Of a DNA stretch of 64,000 nucleotides, positions 22,581 to 34,300 are shown in pieces. The stretch is taken from positions 58,808,001 through 58,872,000 of the forward strand of contig NC_072893.1 in assembly GCF_027943255.1 (NCBI RefSeq), in the 5' to 3' direction. The stretch is from Anastrepha obliqua. Its lineage: Eukaryota > Arthropoda > Insecta > Diptera > Tephritidae. The position numbers and the translations under genes are program-made. The notes beneath the pieces are model-generated. The model was not told where the DNA came from and searched no databases. It saw only the letters and a list, made by a program, of their open reading frames with translations. The first letter of the stretch is position 1, and every line of letters begins with the position of its first letter.

Positions 22581-23385
22581 GGGGTAGTCAGAATTTTCAA
22601 AAAAATTAATGTTTTTTCTTTTGCATTACCTTAAAAATATTGTGTGAAAATTTGAAGTGAATCCGACAAATACTTTTCGAGTTATTTAACAATTAACAAA
22701 GGGCACTTGGGCGCTCCGGTAATCGATAGCAAAACTTTTAATGCGTTTTTCTCAAAACTATGTTTTTTTAGCTGCTGATCACTGTAACTTAAAAACCGCT
22801 TGGTAGATTTGTACAAAATTTATACTGCTTTTGAAAAATATAAAAAACTCGTGCCTGATCGAAAGAATTTTTTTTCAAAATTTCGTTTTTTTTTTTTAAT
22901 TAATTGTCGGTTTTTTTCTCGAAAATCTGAAAAATAATTCCTGAGGCCCCCATATTGTTAATGTAAAAAAAAAAAGAAAGCTTCGATCAGGCACAATATT
23001 ATCTATTAATAAAACTAATTTCTCTTGTCCCATTGATTTTAGATGAATCTCCATGGACTTGTGATGATCACCGCGAGGGACTTCTGGAGAAACGGGCTCC
23101 ACACAAACAGCGCCAACTTTTACAATTATTAATTCGTTTCCACGACAGTCGGTTCTACGTTACCGAAACGACCCGGGTTTATATACGGCCAAGGACTGTC
23201 ACTCCAGCAGCATTCCCCGTATGTAAGTATGGGGAACATTTATGCTGCTACAACAACAACAAAAACAACAACAACAATTATTAATGTTTTTTTTTCAAAT
23301 TTTGCTAAAGTCAAGTCGAAACATGAAGTATTAATACTTTTAATACTATTGAAAATCATAATTTTTTCAGTCCTCTGACTACCCC
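22581..23385 (+). repeat. TTAA-flanked repeat family, copy D
   Basis: Ends are GGGGTAGTCAGAATTTTC and CCTCTGACTACCCC; flanking TTAA is eroded (CCAA / TTCAA). The inside follows copies C and F closely: GAAGTGAATCCGACAAATAC (about 22647), TGCGTTTTTCTCAAAAC (about 22742), and TTGATTTTAGATGAATCTCC (about 23032) plus GGACTTCTGGAGAAACGGGC. It is lengthened by a short retroelement at 23134-23273. No transposase. Confidence 0.7.
23134..23273 (+). mobile_element. Short CAA-tailed retroelement with 12-nt duplication
   Basis: Blocks CAGTCGGTTCTACGTTACCG, GGACTGTCACTCCAGCAGC, CCCCGTATGTAAGTATGGGG and TATGCTGCTACAACAACAAC. It is flanked by ACAATTATTAAT at 23122-23133 and 23274-23285. The related TTAA copy C at about 8510 lacks the insert, which confirms the boundaries. 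No coding capacity and no obvious polymerase III boxes; the shared tail with the LINE at 39600 hints at the helper. Confidence 0.75.
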
Positions 23386-23403
23386 TTCAAATAAAATAAA
23401 TAA

Positions 23404-23525
23404 ATAATTGGCGCTTACACTCTTTTAAGGTGTTTGGTCGTGCAATTTTAAGCCGACTCCGAACGGCAAATGTTTTTTATGACGAGCTTTTTCAAGACAG
23501 AAATACATACGGCTATGAATTAGAA
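23404..23525 (-). repeat. SINE 3' fragment (reversed)
   Basis: Starts AATTGGCGCTTACACTC, then TTTTAAGCCGACTCCGAACG and TTTTTATGACGAGCTTTTTC, the reverse complement of the 3' half of the SINE at 12181. The match fades after about 23510. The tRNA-like head is missing. Confidence 0.6.
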
Positions 23526-23927
23526 CATCGAATAAGAACTTATAGCAAGAAACAAGAAATGAAGGATAGTTTGGAGTGTGAATGGAACCAAACAACCATA
23601 ACAACAAAGAAAGAACAAAGAAGAAGTTGTTTTTCATGCAAAACCGGTTGAGAGCAGTAGCAGAGGCAAAGGTAGACCCACCTAAATAACCTAAATACTA
23701 TCAAACCATTAGCATTAATTATAAATATGTAGATTTAAATATTTTTTTATACAGTACGTATACTTTTCTGTGCTGTGAATTCAGCGTAGTTCGTTTTTAT
23801 ATAATATCAAATGTTCGTGTTCTTTAGCATTTCTTTGGGGTATTTATTTATTTTTTAAACAAAACTAATTATCTTCTAAACGCATTATTTGGGAAGGGTA
23901 CGTAAAGGTGTGTGAATGGTATACAAA

Positions 23928-24060
23928 ACTGACACTTGCAAGTGATCAGCCTCAAGTCAAATACTATAGATAATCATAATTTTTGGATTTAAAAAACATA
24001 TTTTCAAGTTTTAGTTCAATTAAAATAATTCTTTTACAATATAAAAAATAAAGTTCCTGT
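23928..24060 (+). repeat. Dispersed AT-rich repeat, copy 1
   Basis: CTTGCAAGTGATCAGCCTC followed by AAGTCAAATACTA, ATCATAATTTTTGGATTT and AAAAAATAAAGTTCCTG. The same series occurs at 27887-28020. No coding; type unknown. Confidence 0.6.
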
Positions 24061-24943
24061 AAAACTGACTGTCGCAGAATTATGACTTACTTGAACTTGA
24101 CAAGTGCTTTAAAATTTCATTATTGAGAGCAAGTAAAGATGTCTAATCAAAGAGGTTACTAAATAAAATAAAATAAAAAATTGGCACTGCTTCGCTCTTC
24201 TTAACCGCTTAATAATTTGGAACGAACAGCACTCGCGTGCGGCGGACATACTCTAATAGGGCCGTCACAATGTGTCCGTTTCGTCCTTTGCGGCAACGAA
24301 TTTGACTGAGAGCATAATAGATTATGTATATATGTATGAGTGGAAGGAGCTACATGCGTGCCGTACGCCATGGTGGAATGCATAAAAATTTGCAACTTCC
24401 TACTTTTGCCGTACGGCAAGTGCGGCAAAAATAACAACTGTTTAAAGAGGAATAATTTTGTATCGCGCAAATTTTTATGGATGGTGTTTTTTTATATCAA
24501 ACTAAATGCAGAAAATAAATGCTTTTTAAAAGAATTGAGTTAATTCAAATGTACCTTTATATTTCCGATAAAAGCTTGAAAGAGTACAGCAAAGGCAAAT
24601 TTTAACCAAGTTGCCCTGAAAAATGAATGTGTGCATCCCGATCCCGATTATGGTCGCACCCACCGTCTACGCCTACCATAAATTCTATTAAAATCCTCTT
24701 TCGCTTCCATAAGCATTAATTGGATTATATATTTCACAACCAACAAAAACCTGTTTATACACAACGAATTATAATATTTGCTTCCACGACAAGAATATCT
24801 GTTGTTTTTTTTTTTTATGCGGCAATACTTTCATTGTTGCACCACGATACGTTTTACACGTCAAGTCAGTCAAATGCGTGGTCGCAACGGACGGAAACGG
24901 CCCATTCAGACAGCCCTATAACGCACCAAGGCGAATGCTGCTT

Positions 24944-25152
24944 ACAAGGCGAATCTATTAAAGGTGGTGTTGGTAAATCAACTGAGTTGTTTTTTTTTTT
25001 TCTTTCGCCGTGTCCATGTGGCTGTCAGCTCAGAATGAAACCAGGCGAACTGATTATTTGTTTTCTAGTTTCTCAATACTTTGCTTTGACAATAAAACGT
25101 ACAGAACAGTGCTATTGGTCTAGTGCCACCACCTTTAATGTATGCGCCGTGG
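24944..25152. repeat. Small inverted-repeat element (MITE-like)
   Basis: The left end ACAAGGCGAATCTATTAAAG with GTGGTG and the right end CACCACCTTTAATGTATGCG with CCG form imperfect inverted repeats about 25 bp long, enclosing about 160 bp without coding potential. A partial forerunner (CCAAGGCGAATGCTGC) precedes the left end. Target duplication not determined. Confidence 0.5.
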
Positions 25153-27067
25153 CTGCTCGAAGGTTTCGACATGTTTGTATTACATACGATAAATGAACGA
25201 ATCGTGTTTGCCAATCGTTACTTAGCATTGGTTATTTTTATTTTCAAACAATATAAACTTTTTAAATACAAAATAAAAAACCCTGATGTTTTTGGATACA
25301 TTTTTGGGAAAAACCCTCGAGCGTCAAGTGGTTGACTGTGAAAAGTTCCAAAAAAGCACAATAAACGACATAATAGACAAAAACAAATAAGGGATAAATC
25401 AAGTGAATTATTTATAGTTTTTGAGTTGATATTTTAGTAGCAGTGCAAAATATATCTTTTCAATTTTTGTGGAATGCTACTGGCTTGACAGCACTTGACC
25501 GGCTACAGCTTTGTGCGAACCAATTGGAAAATTACTGAATTATCATCGAACCGTAATCCGATTTACAACACCTTTTGCAGTTTCAATATGTATGAGAAAA
25601 CCCAGAATGTGCATATGTATATACATATATACATATGTATACCATTGATTCATATATGTATGTATTTACATACTAGCATGTAATTTAATTGAATTTTATA
25701 CACGTTTTTCGCATTGGAAAATAAATAGCATTAAAAAATAATAAAGTAATTAAATATAACTATAAATTTGAAAATGAGAAAATCTCACATAAAACTGAAA
25801 AAAAGAAATAAATAAATAAATAAAAAGTAAAACTAGGATAAAGTGAACAAAAACGGGTGTAGTTTCTGTCGATAGCTTCGATTACAGCATTTCATTTATA
25901 TGTACATACGCATGCACATATGTACATAAGTCGATGCGATACTTCATTTGCTGCTTGTTTCCGACATTACTTTAATAAATAATTTCATACGAGCACGTAA
26001 GTATATATAAATGTGTGCAGTTCGTATAATTTCTTTCCTTTTGTTACATATGTTTGTTTGTTTGTCTCTTTGTTTTGTCTTAGCATACCTATACATATTT
26101 AAATATGTATGATTCCTTGTGTATGTTTAACAATTAATGCTTAACACTATATACATATATAAGCCTTTATACTCTTCGTATGTGTAACTCACATACTTAA
26201 TACTTTCTCTATACATACATACGAGTATTGTATTGTATTTGTATTTGTAATGTACATGTAATGTTTTTTTTTTTTTTAATTTCACGTATGTATGTACGTA
26301 TATTACTATGCACTTGTTTTTAAACTTATGTGCACATGTATATGTAAGCTTGAGAGCAGCCATTTTGCGGTATTTGCCAAATGAATGGTTGGGTCAACAG
26401 GTTGAACATATGTACATACATATGTATGTTCTCTTGTATTATATTATTTATGTATCATATATGTATATGTATGTATGCTTGTGTGTATTTTATTTAATTG
26501 CACTTTAAGGCTTAATTCTCACTGATTAATGTTGTATAATAACTATGCCCCCTAAACTGTAGCATTTGTGTTTTTTACTTTGTTCTTAGTTTTGTTTTTG
26601 TTTTATTAGGCTTACAATATATTGCCATCAATGAGTCTGTATGGATGTAAGTGTTTAAAATAGCTTAATTTTTGCAAATTAAAATAATAAGCTATAACAT
26701 TAAAATGAAATATGTAAAATAACGGAATATTTCTTGTTTTTTTTTTTTTTGTTTGTTTGCAGCCAGTTGGTATACAAGTGAATTTTCGAAAGTCTTCATA
26801 GAAATAATAAGAACACTGATCGACAAGGTTGTTGCCACACGGAGTCTGTATGCTAATTATTACTTTCCTACATAACTTCATTATAGAACAGAAATAATTT
26901 TTTTCCGTCACCCAGAGATTTGTTGCTACAGCTACAGTGCCAAATTGCGAGTTTAGCCTACATAAGCTAATCAGAGGAGATGTATCAATCAACCTAACAG
27001 CAATGAAATTTTGCTGGATTGGCGAAGCAGTGATAGTCACATCAAATCTTCCTTCATATCACAGAAA

Positions 27068-27500
27068 AACTGCAGATGTACAAAATTATCATAAGGCCGG
27101 TTCTAAACTACGGTTAGAAGACTTGGATCCTGCGATTTGAAAGAAAAATTCTTAGGAAAATATTCGGCCCTATACGATTAGAAGACGGTACATACCGTAT
27201 ACGGTGTAACCACGAACTCAGTGTTTTAATTGCGGAACGACATTTTGTGCGGTTTATCGAATCACAAAGATTACGTTGGTCCTAGGAGTGAGCAGCGAAA
27301 GAACGACCAAACAAGTTTTCGAAGCGAAACCAGAAGGGGCGAAAAAGAGAGGCGGTCCGCACCGAAAATGGTTACAAGACGTTGAAGATGATATACGAAA
27401 AATGAAAAGCACACAATATAGAAGTACAGCGGAATGTAGAGATAAAAGGTAGACGAGGCAATGCCTATGCCGGACTGTAATGCCAATATGATGATGGGGA
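27068..27500 (+). pseudogene. RTE-like LINE, reverse transcriptase C-terminus
   Basis: Reads MYKIIIRPVLNYG, then FERKILRKIFGPIRLEDGTY and RIRCNHELSVLIAE, then FIESQRLRW; after shifts it reaches a KEAVRTENG/RGGPHRKWLQDVEDD-like region and ends with TGATGATG. This is the end of a class of insect LINE ORFs ('ERKILRKIFGP.....YR.R.N.EL') that closes with a short ATG/GATG tail. At least two stops break the frame. 5' truncated, as is usual for LINE copies. Confidence 0.7.
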
Positions 27501-27886
27501 AGCAGTGTTATCGTGATTATTTTGGTTTCTTGTAATTTTTTTGCATCACATATATGTACATTCTGTCTGATATGCGAAAAGAATCTTACAGGTGGAGCAA
27601 AAGAAACGCGAAGTATGGCTGGAAAAACCCATGTTTGGATAGTCTACACATAGTGGTTTACACGTATCTGATAGCTACTTTTGGCTACTCGCCTAATATA
27701 AATTGAATGAATAAGGCGCCAAAACAAACAAACAAATATTCACTTTTTATACACCTGCCTCGAATTCTTTACCGAGAAGTTAGAAGACATTAACAATTAA
27801 CATTGAGAAAGGTCCCAACAGGATATGACCAGCATGGAAAAACGATACCGTGGCAAATGGGGTGATCTGATGTTAGAAGATTATTG
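27501..27886. other. Intergenic, nothing recognised
   Basis: No gene or repeat that I can name. Confidence 0.35.
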
Positions 27887-28020
27887 TTTGACACTTGCAA
27901 GTGATCAGCCTCAAGTCAAACACTACAATAAATCATAATTTTTGGATTTTAAAAACATATTTTTAATAATAAAATTTATAAAATAACTTTTTTATAAAAA
28001 ATAAAGTGCCTGTCACAGAA
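27887..28020 (+). repeat. Dispersed AT-rich repeat, copy 2
   Basis: CTTGCAAGTGATCAGCCTC, AAGTCAAACACTAC, ATCATAATTTTTGGATTT and AAAAAATAAAGTGCCTG match copy 1 at 23928. The two are in the same orientation about 4 kb apart. Confidence 0.6.
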
Positions 28021-28221
28021 AAAAAAGATGGGCGTCAAATTTTTTCTACACATGTTTTCCTCCTTAGGGAGTCAAAGTAAGGTAAAAAATACCAAAAATT
28101 TTTGTCGGTCAGTGTAATTATAGCGTAGGTTCTATAACTTTTTATCGCTTTCGAACAACATTGGCTTTCATGAGAAGTGTTTTGCCTCTCAAACTGCATT
28201 CGTTCTATTTTTTGGATCAGT

Positions 28222-28311
28222 TGCGGTAGTCGGATAGGCTTTAACGGCTAAAGGCTTTAACTCCAGCAGCGTTGTTTATAGTGTTACAATAACAACAACA
28301 GCAACAATGCC
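28222..28311 (+). repeat. CAA-tailed short retroelement, decayed
   Basis: AGGCTTTAACTCCAGCAGCG then TTATAGTGTTACAATAACAA and CAACAGCAACAATG: the 3' half of the family at 1641 and 23134, with many changes. Confidence 0.45.
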
Positions 28312-29219
28312 GTCAGAAATTTCCAGGTAAAGAAATCATAAAACATTAACTCAAATATGACTACTTTCCATTTATCTTTTACCCGAAACAAATCAAAAAT
28401 TTACACTAAGGAGCTAAGCAAAAAATACATATTGGCCGGTGTTAACGAATTTCAATACGTTAATGACCCTGCCTGCGTGCTAGGATTGTACTGGAACTTA
28501 ATAATTTTCAAGTATTGGAAGAGTGTTTTTTTTTTTCGTTTTTGTTATACATTTGAGGCGTCAATTAAAATGAACTACAAACATGCTCTTATAACACTTC
28601 CATTCACTTTCATACAAGCTTGTGGTTTTCGGCTTTTTTGTTGCTTAGCCAGAAAAGTCATTATTAGCAGCACTAAACTGTGTGGTAAACCGGACGGATA
28701 TCTGTACCTATAACGTTTATATGTAAGTATGTACTCATACACAAGTCTAAGAACTTATTTGAAACATTTCTCTACGATTTTGGATTGCATGATTTCAAGA
28801 ATTTTGGAAATTCAACAACTATGGCGTATGTTTTGCGTATTAAAAAATAATCATATGCTTACAAAAATGTTGATATTCTATAAGGCAGATAAGTTTGGAC
28901 CGGTGATGTCATTTCAAACATTTTTAATTTTTTTTTTTTTTTTTGCTCATATCAAATGATATGTGACGGCACAAACGTTTTGCCGTATTTCCATAAACAA
29001 GAAACTATGAGAAAGGTACGTAGAGATTTATCAAACGTTTTTAGCCGAGTATGTTTGAATTTGTAGCAAAAAAATTTAATTTTTTTTTATACATTGTAAG
29101 CGGCAAATATTTTCATGAACTATCTTTGCACATTCAACTTAAAACTTATTGAGTAGACACTTATATCTGTAGACTTTTGAAAAAATAACTTCTCTGACTT
29201 TAACAGGTTTTGATTAGAC
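28312..29219. other. AT-rich intergenic DNA
   Basis: Frames at 28357-28713 and 28729-28959 have low-complexity Phe runs and no recognisable domain; not called as genes. Confidence 0.35.
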
Positions 29220-29223
29220 TTAA

Positions 29224-29915
29224 GGGGTTAGGTGGGTTTCAAAATTTCAAAAAATCGAATTTTTTTTTTTACTTATCTCATAATTGAATATGTTGAGAAT
29301 ATTCCTTTAAAATTTTAAAACGATCCGAGTCATATTCTAAGAGATATAGCCTTTGGATTGGCAGGTATATCGAGGCAGCTGCTTAGCTATTAGCAATATT
29401 CAATCGCGTTTTTCTTGAAACTACATTTTTGAAATCGGTAGTCACGATTTCTCGAAAACTTATGAACCGATCTCTTTCAAATTTTGCACACTTCTTCAAA
29501 ATAACATTATCTCGTGCTTGAACGAAGGAATTTTTTTTTTTTCTATTCCAAGTAATTTTTCAAGGGCATGAAGGGTGCAAATTCTACTCAAAATAAGGGT
29601 TTTTTGTTTTCAGTGCCGCCAAAAATGTAATTTTTGTTTTTTTTTTTCCTTCGTCCAAGCACGAGTTTGAAACATCTACTAACAGAAAATTTTTTGTTTT
29701 TGAATTTCAGATGAATCTGTCATGAGTTATCCTGACTACGCCGAGAGAACTTTTTTTTGAGGGGTCATAGGAGACGACGTGTCCATTTCACAAACTACTT
29801 ATAAAATATGTATCTTTTATGTGTTTAATTGATGGAATGAAATATTCTGTTGATTAAATTAAAAAAAATTCATAAAAATGTACCTATTTTGAGCTTTTGA
29901 AACCCACCTAACCCC
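29224..29915 (+). repeat. TTAA-flanked repeat family, copy E (complete)
   Basis: TTAA at 29220-29223 and 29916-29919 enclose 692 bp with ends GGGGTTAGGTGGGTTTC and GAAACCCACCTAACCCC. The core has CGCGTTTTTCTTGAAAC (about 29404), TCTCGAAAACTTATGAACCG (about 29451) and AATTTCAGATGAATCTG (about 29703). The perfect duplication and paired ends make this the best-preserved member along with copy F. No coding capacity. Confidence 0.8.
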
Positions 29916-29919
29916 TTAA

Positions 29920-31351
29920 TTTAATAAATTATGTTCTTACACAGAAAACTTTAGTATTTGTATGCAAAGCCAGTTTTATTAAAATGGACTCCTAAATTAT
30001 ACATATGTATATATAGCGAGAGAAAATATCAAACATCTCGGCCTGGTACGGCCATAAGAAAGGCACATACGCTCAGCTTAACCCAACTGCATCTTAGATT
30101 CACTGAGACAACTGGGTTCGGTATAATGAGTTGAGGGCACAAAAGACCTTTTAATCGAAGTGCAAACCTTCAATTATTCTATACTCTTATATTCCCTTTG
30201 TGGAACAACATCGAGATGCACGCCGAAAAAGAGGAGGAGCTCGGCCAAACACCTAACACCTAACCTTATTTTTATTCTAAGACTTTGCACAACTTGAAGT
30301 TTAAAAACGGCATCAGAAATTTAATATTTCGCAGGTAAAAAGCGCTAAGTCGATTTAAGCGGATTTATCAGAAGTCTACAGATACGTATGTATGTAAATT
30401 GAATTCCTGAGAATTCAACTCGAGCATTCCGCAATTTTAGTCACATTAAAAAATATTCTACAAATGCTTAAAAATAAATTGAAAAAGCTTTGCAATTACA
30501 GCATTTTCAACGTTTAATGAAGAGTTACAACAAAAAAAAATAATATCTGTAAGTAACTATTACGTACAAGAGTCTGATAATGTCTTTATATGTCTATCAA
30601 TCTAGTCTTTCAAGTGCATTCTTAGTGTAATATTTAGGTAAACCTTTAATTACTTATTTCCTACAAACTTAACTTCCTTTTTCTGATGGACATTTCTTTT
30701 TGTAAACATAAAATAAATACACATTTAGCTGCATATGTACTAAAATATAAGTCTGTGTGGAACAAAATTTACGTATGTATGCGTATATAAAATGGAAGCT
30801 GTCTTTGCCATTTAATGGCTTAAATTGTTTTTATTTTTTCAAGTACTTAACTTGTGCAATAATTCAATAGTGGATATGCTAAGTGGCGTGTGTAGAAAAA
30901 AAAATTGGAATGCTTTATCCATTAGGAGTTTTTGTGTTTAATAATACAGCTGATTAATGACTCACTTAATACTAATTGTAATTTTAGTATCATCCCTGCA
31001 AATACTGCATCTTTACTTTTTGCATATACATTGTTATGAACTCTAAACTTTTCACCTTAAAACTCAATTTTATAAATACTTTTACGATTAACTATAATTG
31101 TGCAATTAATCAAGACACTACTTGAAACTCGAATACTTTTTACTTGTCTAACTTTGTTCACTTTTTTATGTGTATTTTAAGTATTCGTATACTGTATGTT
31201 GCCTCGAAAAGATACTGTTTAATTCATTTGTATGTGTGCGTGTGTATGCAACGCAACGTGCGTTTATGCACGAATATGTTTGTATAATCTTTGTTCAAAA
31301 TTTTACGCTAATTTAATAGCTGAACTTTTTTTTTGACACTTCGCTTCTGGT
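29920..31351. other. Intergenic and 3' flank of the zinc-finger gene
   Basis: Contains a SINE 3' fragment at 30192-30265. The last several hundred bases before 31352 are the probable 3' UTR of the minus-strand gene (AT-rich); no poly(A) site can be fixed by eye. Confidence 0.35.
30192..30265 (+). repeat. SINE 3' fragment
   Basis: TTTGTGGAACAACATCGAG, ATGCACGCC and GAGGAGGAGCTCGGCCAAAC match the last third of the SINE at 12181. Confidence 0.55.
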
Positions 31352-34300
31352 TCATCGCGTAAAGGCACTAAGAAAGTGTGCGCCACCCATGTCGAATTGA
31401 TGGTCATAGCCTTCATCGGCAGAGTTTGGTGGATGCACCAGATTGCCGGCTATGGCACTCACCGCTTTCAGCTGCTCTATGTCTACCATCATTGGTGGCT
31501 TATCGCCCGGTTTCCATCGTCGATGTATGCCCATTGATTTGAGTTTTTGACATACGGACGATGGCGAAATTGGAAAGCCTTTCTCGGCAAGGCGCGCAGA
31601 CACTTTCCAATACTGAATATTACTGTCTTCGCGTATGAGCTCGAGTATTTCTCGTGTGATTTCCTTATCGCGTTGCTCACGCTCGGCCGCTTTCAAACGA
31701 CGTCGTGGATGCACAAATTTTACCGTGGCTGCCGCCGTGGTACTGGTAGCAGGTTGTTCGTATCGTGGCGACGATGATGGTTGCGACGTCGCATAATGCA
31801 CCCCATTTCGTCCCTGGTCTTGTTGAGGCTGTTGTTGTTGTTGATCTTGTAGTTGCTGGTGTTTTTGAATACTTTGTTGTGCCTTTAACTGTTGTTGTCT
31901 TTGCAGCAAACGCAAGCGTTCTTGTTGTTCTTGTTGTTGCTGCTGCTGCAATCGTTTTTGCTGTTGTTGCAATTGTAACTGCTCCTGACGGTATTTCTCT
32001 TGTTGCAGTTGCTGTTGCAATAGCAATTGATGAGCCATCTGTTGTTCCACGCTTTCCGATACTGCACTTCCAGTCGTTTCACCGCAAACACTCGACCCAT
32101 TCGAAGCACTACGCCCGTCTCTCTTGTTGCGATACGACAAAGGCAGTCCTTTGACAATGGCATCGCGCACCTTCCAAGCTGTCATCTGCGAAACGTTGAG
32201 AGCGCGTGCAATCTCCATGGTGGATGAATTCTGCGCGACGAGCGTCTTGGCCATCGCGTATTTCTCATCATCAATGAAAACGTTCGGCTTACGCGGCTTC
32301 TTTACCTGACCTGCTGTTGTTGATGTCGAAGTCCGCCTTTTAGTAAATCACAAAATATGTTGCTTTAGATTCTGATAAATAAATGATTTTAAAGAAATTT
32401 CGCTTACATGCTCTCCGATTCATTGCTTTGTGCACCTTGGATGGGACGAATGGATAAATTCACTGGGAGTTGATGTCTAAAAAAAATCAATAATTAGTAA
32501 ATTAGTCAATTATATCGTTGAAAGTTATTCTACATTGCTGTCGTTGTAGCAGCTTACAAAACTCCGCAAAGGGCAGTGAAGTCTGTTCGGTATTAGGCGT
32601 TATATAACTCACCTAACGGTAGGCTCAGGAAACATACTCTTTCTACACGGTGGGACCAGATGGAAAGAGGTTTTAGATGCGTGCATTTAAGGAGTCATAT
32701 GATGAAGTTGTTAGAGTATCAGGCGGGGTATCTTCACAAACCGGGCATATGTTGAGTATGTTTGAGTCAAATTTGGACAAGAAGAAGTTTAACCTGCTTC
32801 AACAACTTACGAGAGCATCTGAAGCTCGAGAGGAGTATTTATGCTGCTCTGGTGAGCTTCAGGGAATTGTGGGGATTCAATTTTGGTCGCTTTGGTGAGG
32901 CACCGCTGCATTGAGCGAACTATAGTGAGAGAAGCAGGGGTTCACATACCGTGTAGGCCATTCCCTATGAGCTTTAAGGTGGCTCCACCCTCGGTTACAT
33001 CTAATCGAAGTTGGGTTGAGATAGAAAGTTCTTTGGTAAACTTAGTAGTAAGAAGTGTTAGGAACCATCCGACTACATAGAGATGTTCCAGTGACGAAAA
33101 ACACAACCTAAACAGGGTTAGTTTACTAAGCTCGGGAAGTCCCCGAATCATTCCGGTACATGGAATCGGCTGTCATGGGAATGAGTTATTCTACGCCCCA
33201 CGTATTAAATAGTAATGATGTCGACAGTGCCGCATGTTGGTTGAAGGGAATTCATAATTGTGTGAATTTTAAGTAAAAAATAAAACCAAAATTTGTGAAT
33301 GTGATCAGGGTTGTCATAATTCGGTGCAGTTATCTATAGAGCACAATAAAGAAAGAGGAAAATGTGTGACTTATACTTACATAGCGGCAGAAACTGTGGA
33401 CGGAAATTGATTTATAACTGGCAAATTCGGCTGAGCAACATCTTCTTTACCATGATTTGACAATTGTTGACGATGATCTGTAGGATCCTTGCTGGTTATA
33501 TGTCCTGGCGTTTCAGTACCATGCATTAGTTGGTGAGAAAGAGCTGTGCTTGTTTGAATTTGTTCTTGCTTTATTTGTGGGTGCTGCAGTTGATACTTTT
33601 GCTGTAGTTGATGTTGTTGTATTTGTAGTTTCTGTGCTTCACTTTGTTTAGCGCTTTCAGCATCGTCATTTTTTTCAACAGAATTATCAGTCTCTTCATC
33701 TTCATCATCATCATCATCGTTGCCATCGTTTTGATCTTCATTACCGTCGTCGTCATCATCGTCGTCATCGTCATCATCGTCATCGTCATCATCATCATCA
33801 TCGTCGTCATCATCGTCATCATCATCGTCGTTCGCATTATTCGCTTGTTGTTGCTGTTGCAATTGCAGCAGTTGTTGCTTCATTATTTTACTATTACCAG
33901 ATAGATCCGGTTCTTCAATGCGTAGCTGCTTGTCCACTGTTAGGCTATACTGTTCTGAATAAATTTGTTGTCGAGACATTTGTAATGTTCCACTGTGCGC
34001 TTCATTATTTTCCCCCTGCTCTCCATGGGCTGCCTCATTATTTCGCGTAAAACCCACCTCTGCATCTACATCTTCCTCGGACTCATCATCACTCTCTGAT
34101 TTTTCTCGCTTCACCATACACTCAACATGAGCGACTTGGTCGGTTTGTTGTGCGAAAGGATATGCCTGCGGTAGCTGCTCAGTACTGTCTGCTACCATAG
34201 GTTGAGCCGCGGTTTCATCACCCTCTTCACCATTGGTGTCGATGACGCGCTCATGCAGACTCACCCCATTCACAAGACTCTTACGCAAACGCCAAGCAAA

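Larger units (their letters stand above)
23526..27067. other. Long AT-rich intergenic region
   Basis: No gene is supported. Contents include repeat copy 23928-24060, a hairpin near 24405-24432 (TTTTGCCGTACGGCAAG against CGGCAAAA), a small inverted-repeat element at 24944-25152, and TATG/CATA microsatellites around 25610-25680, 26150-26300 and 26400-26480. The frame at 24720-25196 has no domain features. Confidence 0.35.

Noticed and set aside
24720..25196. 158-residue plus-strand frame
   Set aside because: Phe runs from poly-T, overlaps an inverted-repeat element, no recognisable fold.
28357..28713. 118-residue plus-strand frame
   Set aside because: No domain, poly-Phe from T runs, no splice or leader support.
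31765..32154. 129-residue plus-strand frame with Val/Ala runs
   Set aside because: Antisense shadow of the Gln-rich coding exon of the zinc-finger gene.
32677..32898. Plus-strand frame inside the zinc-finger gene intron
   Set aside because: Looks repeat-like but could not be matched to any transposon protein; listed only as part of the intron.
33644..33904. Ile/Val-rich plus-strand frame resembling membrane helices
   Set aside because: Antisense of the Asp-codon tract; not a membrane protein.
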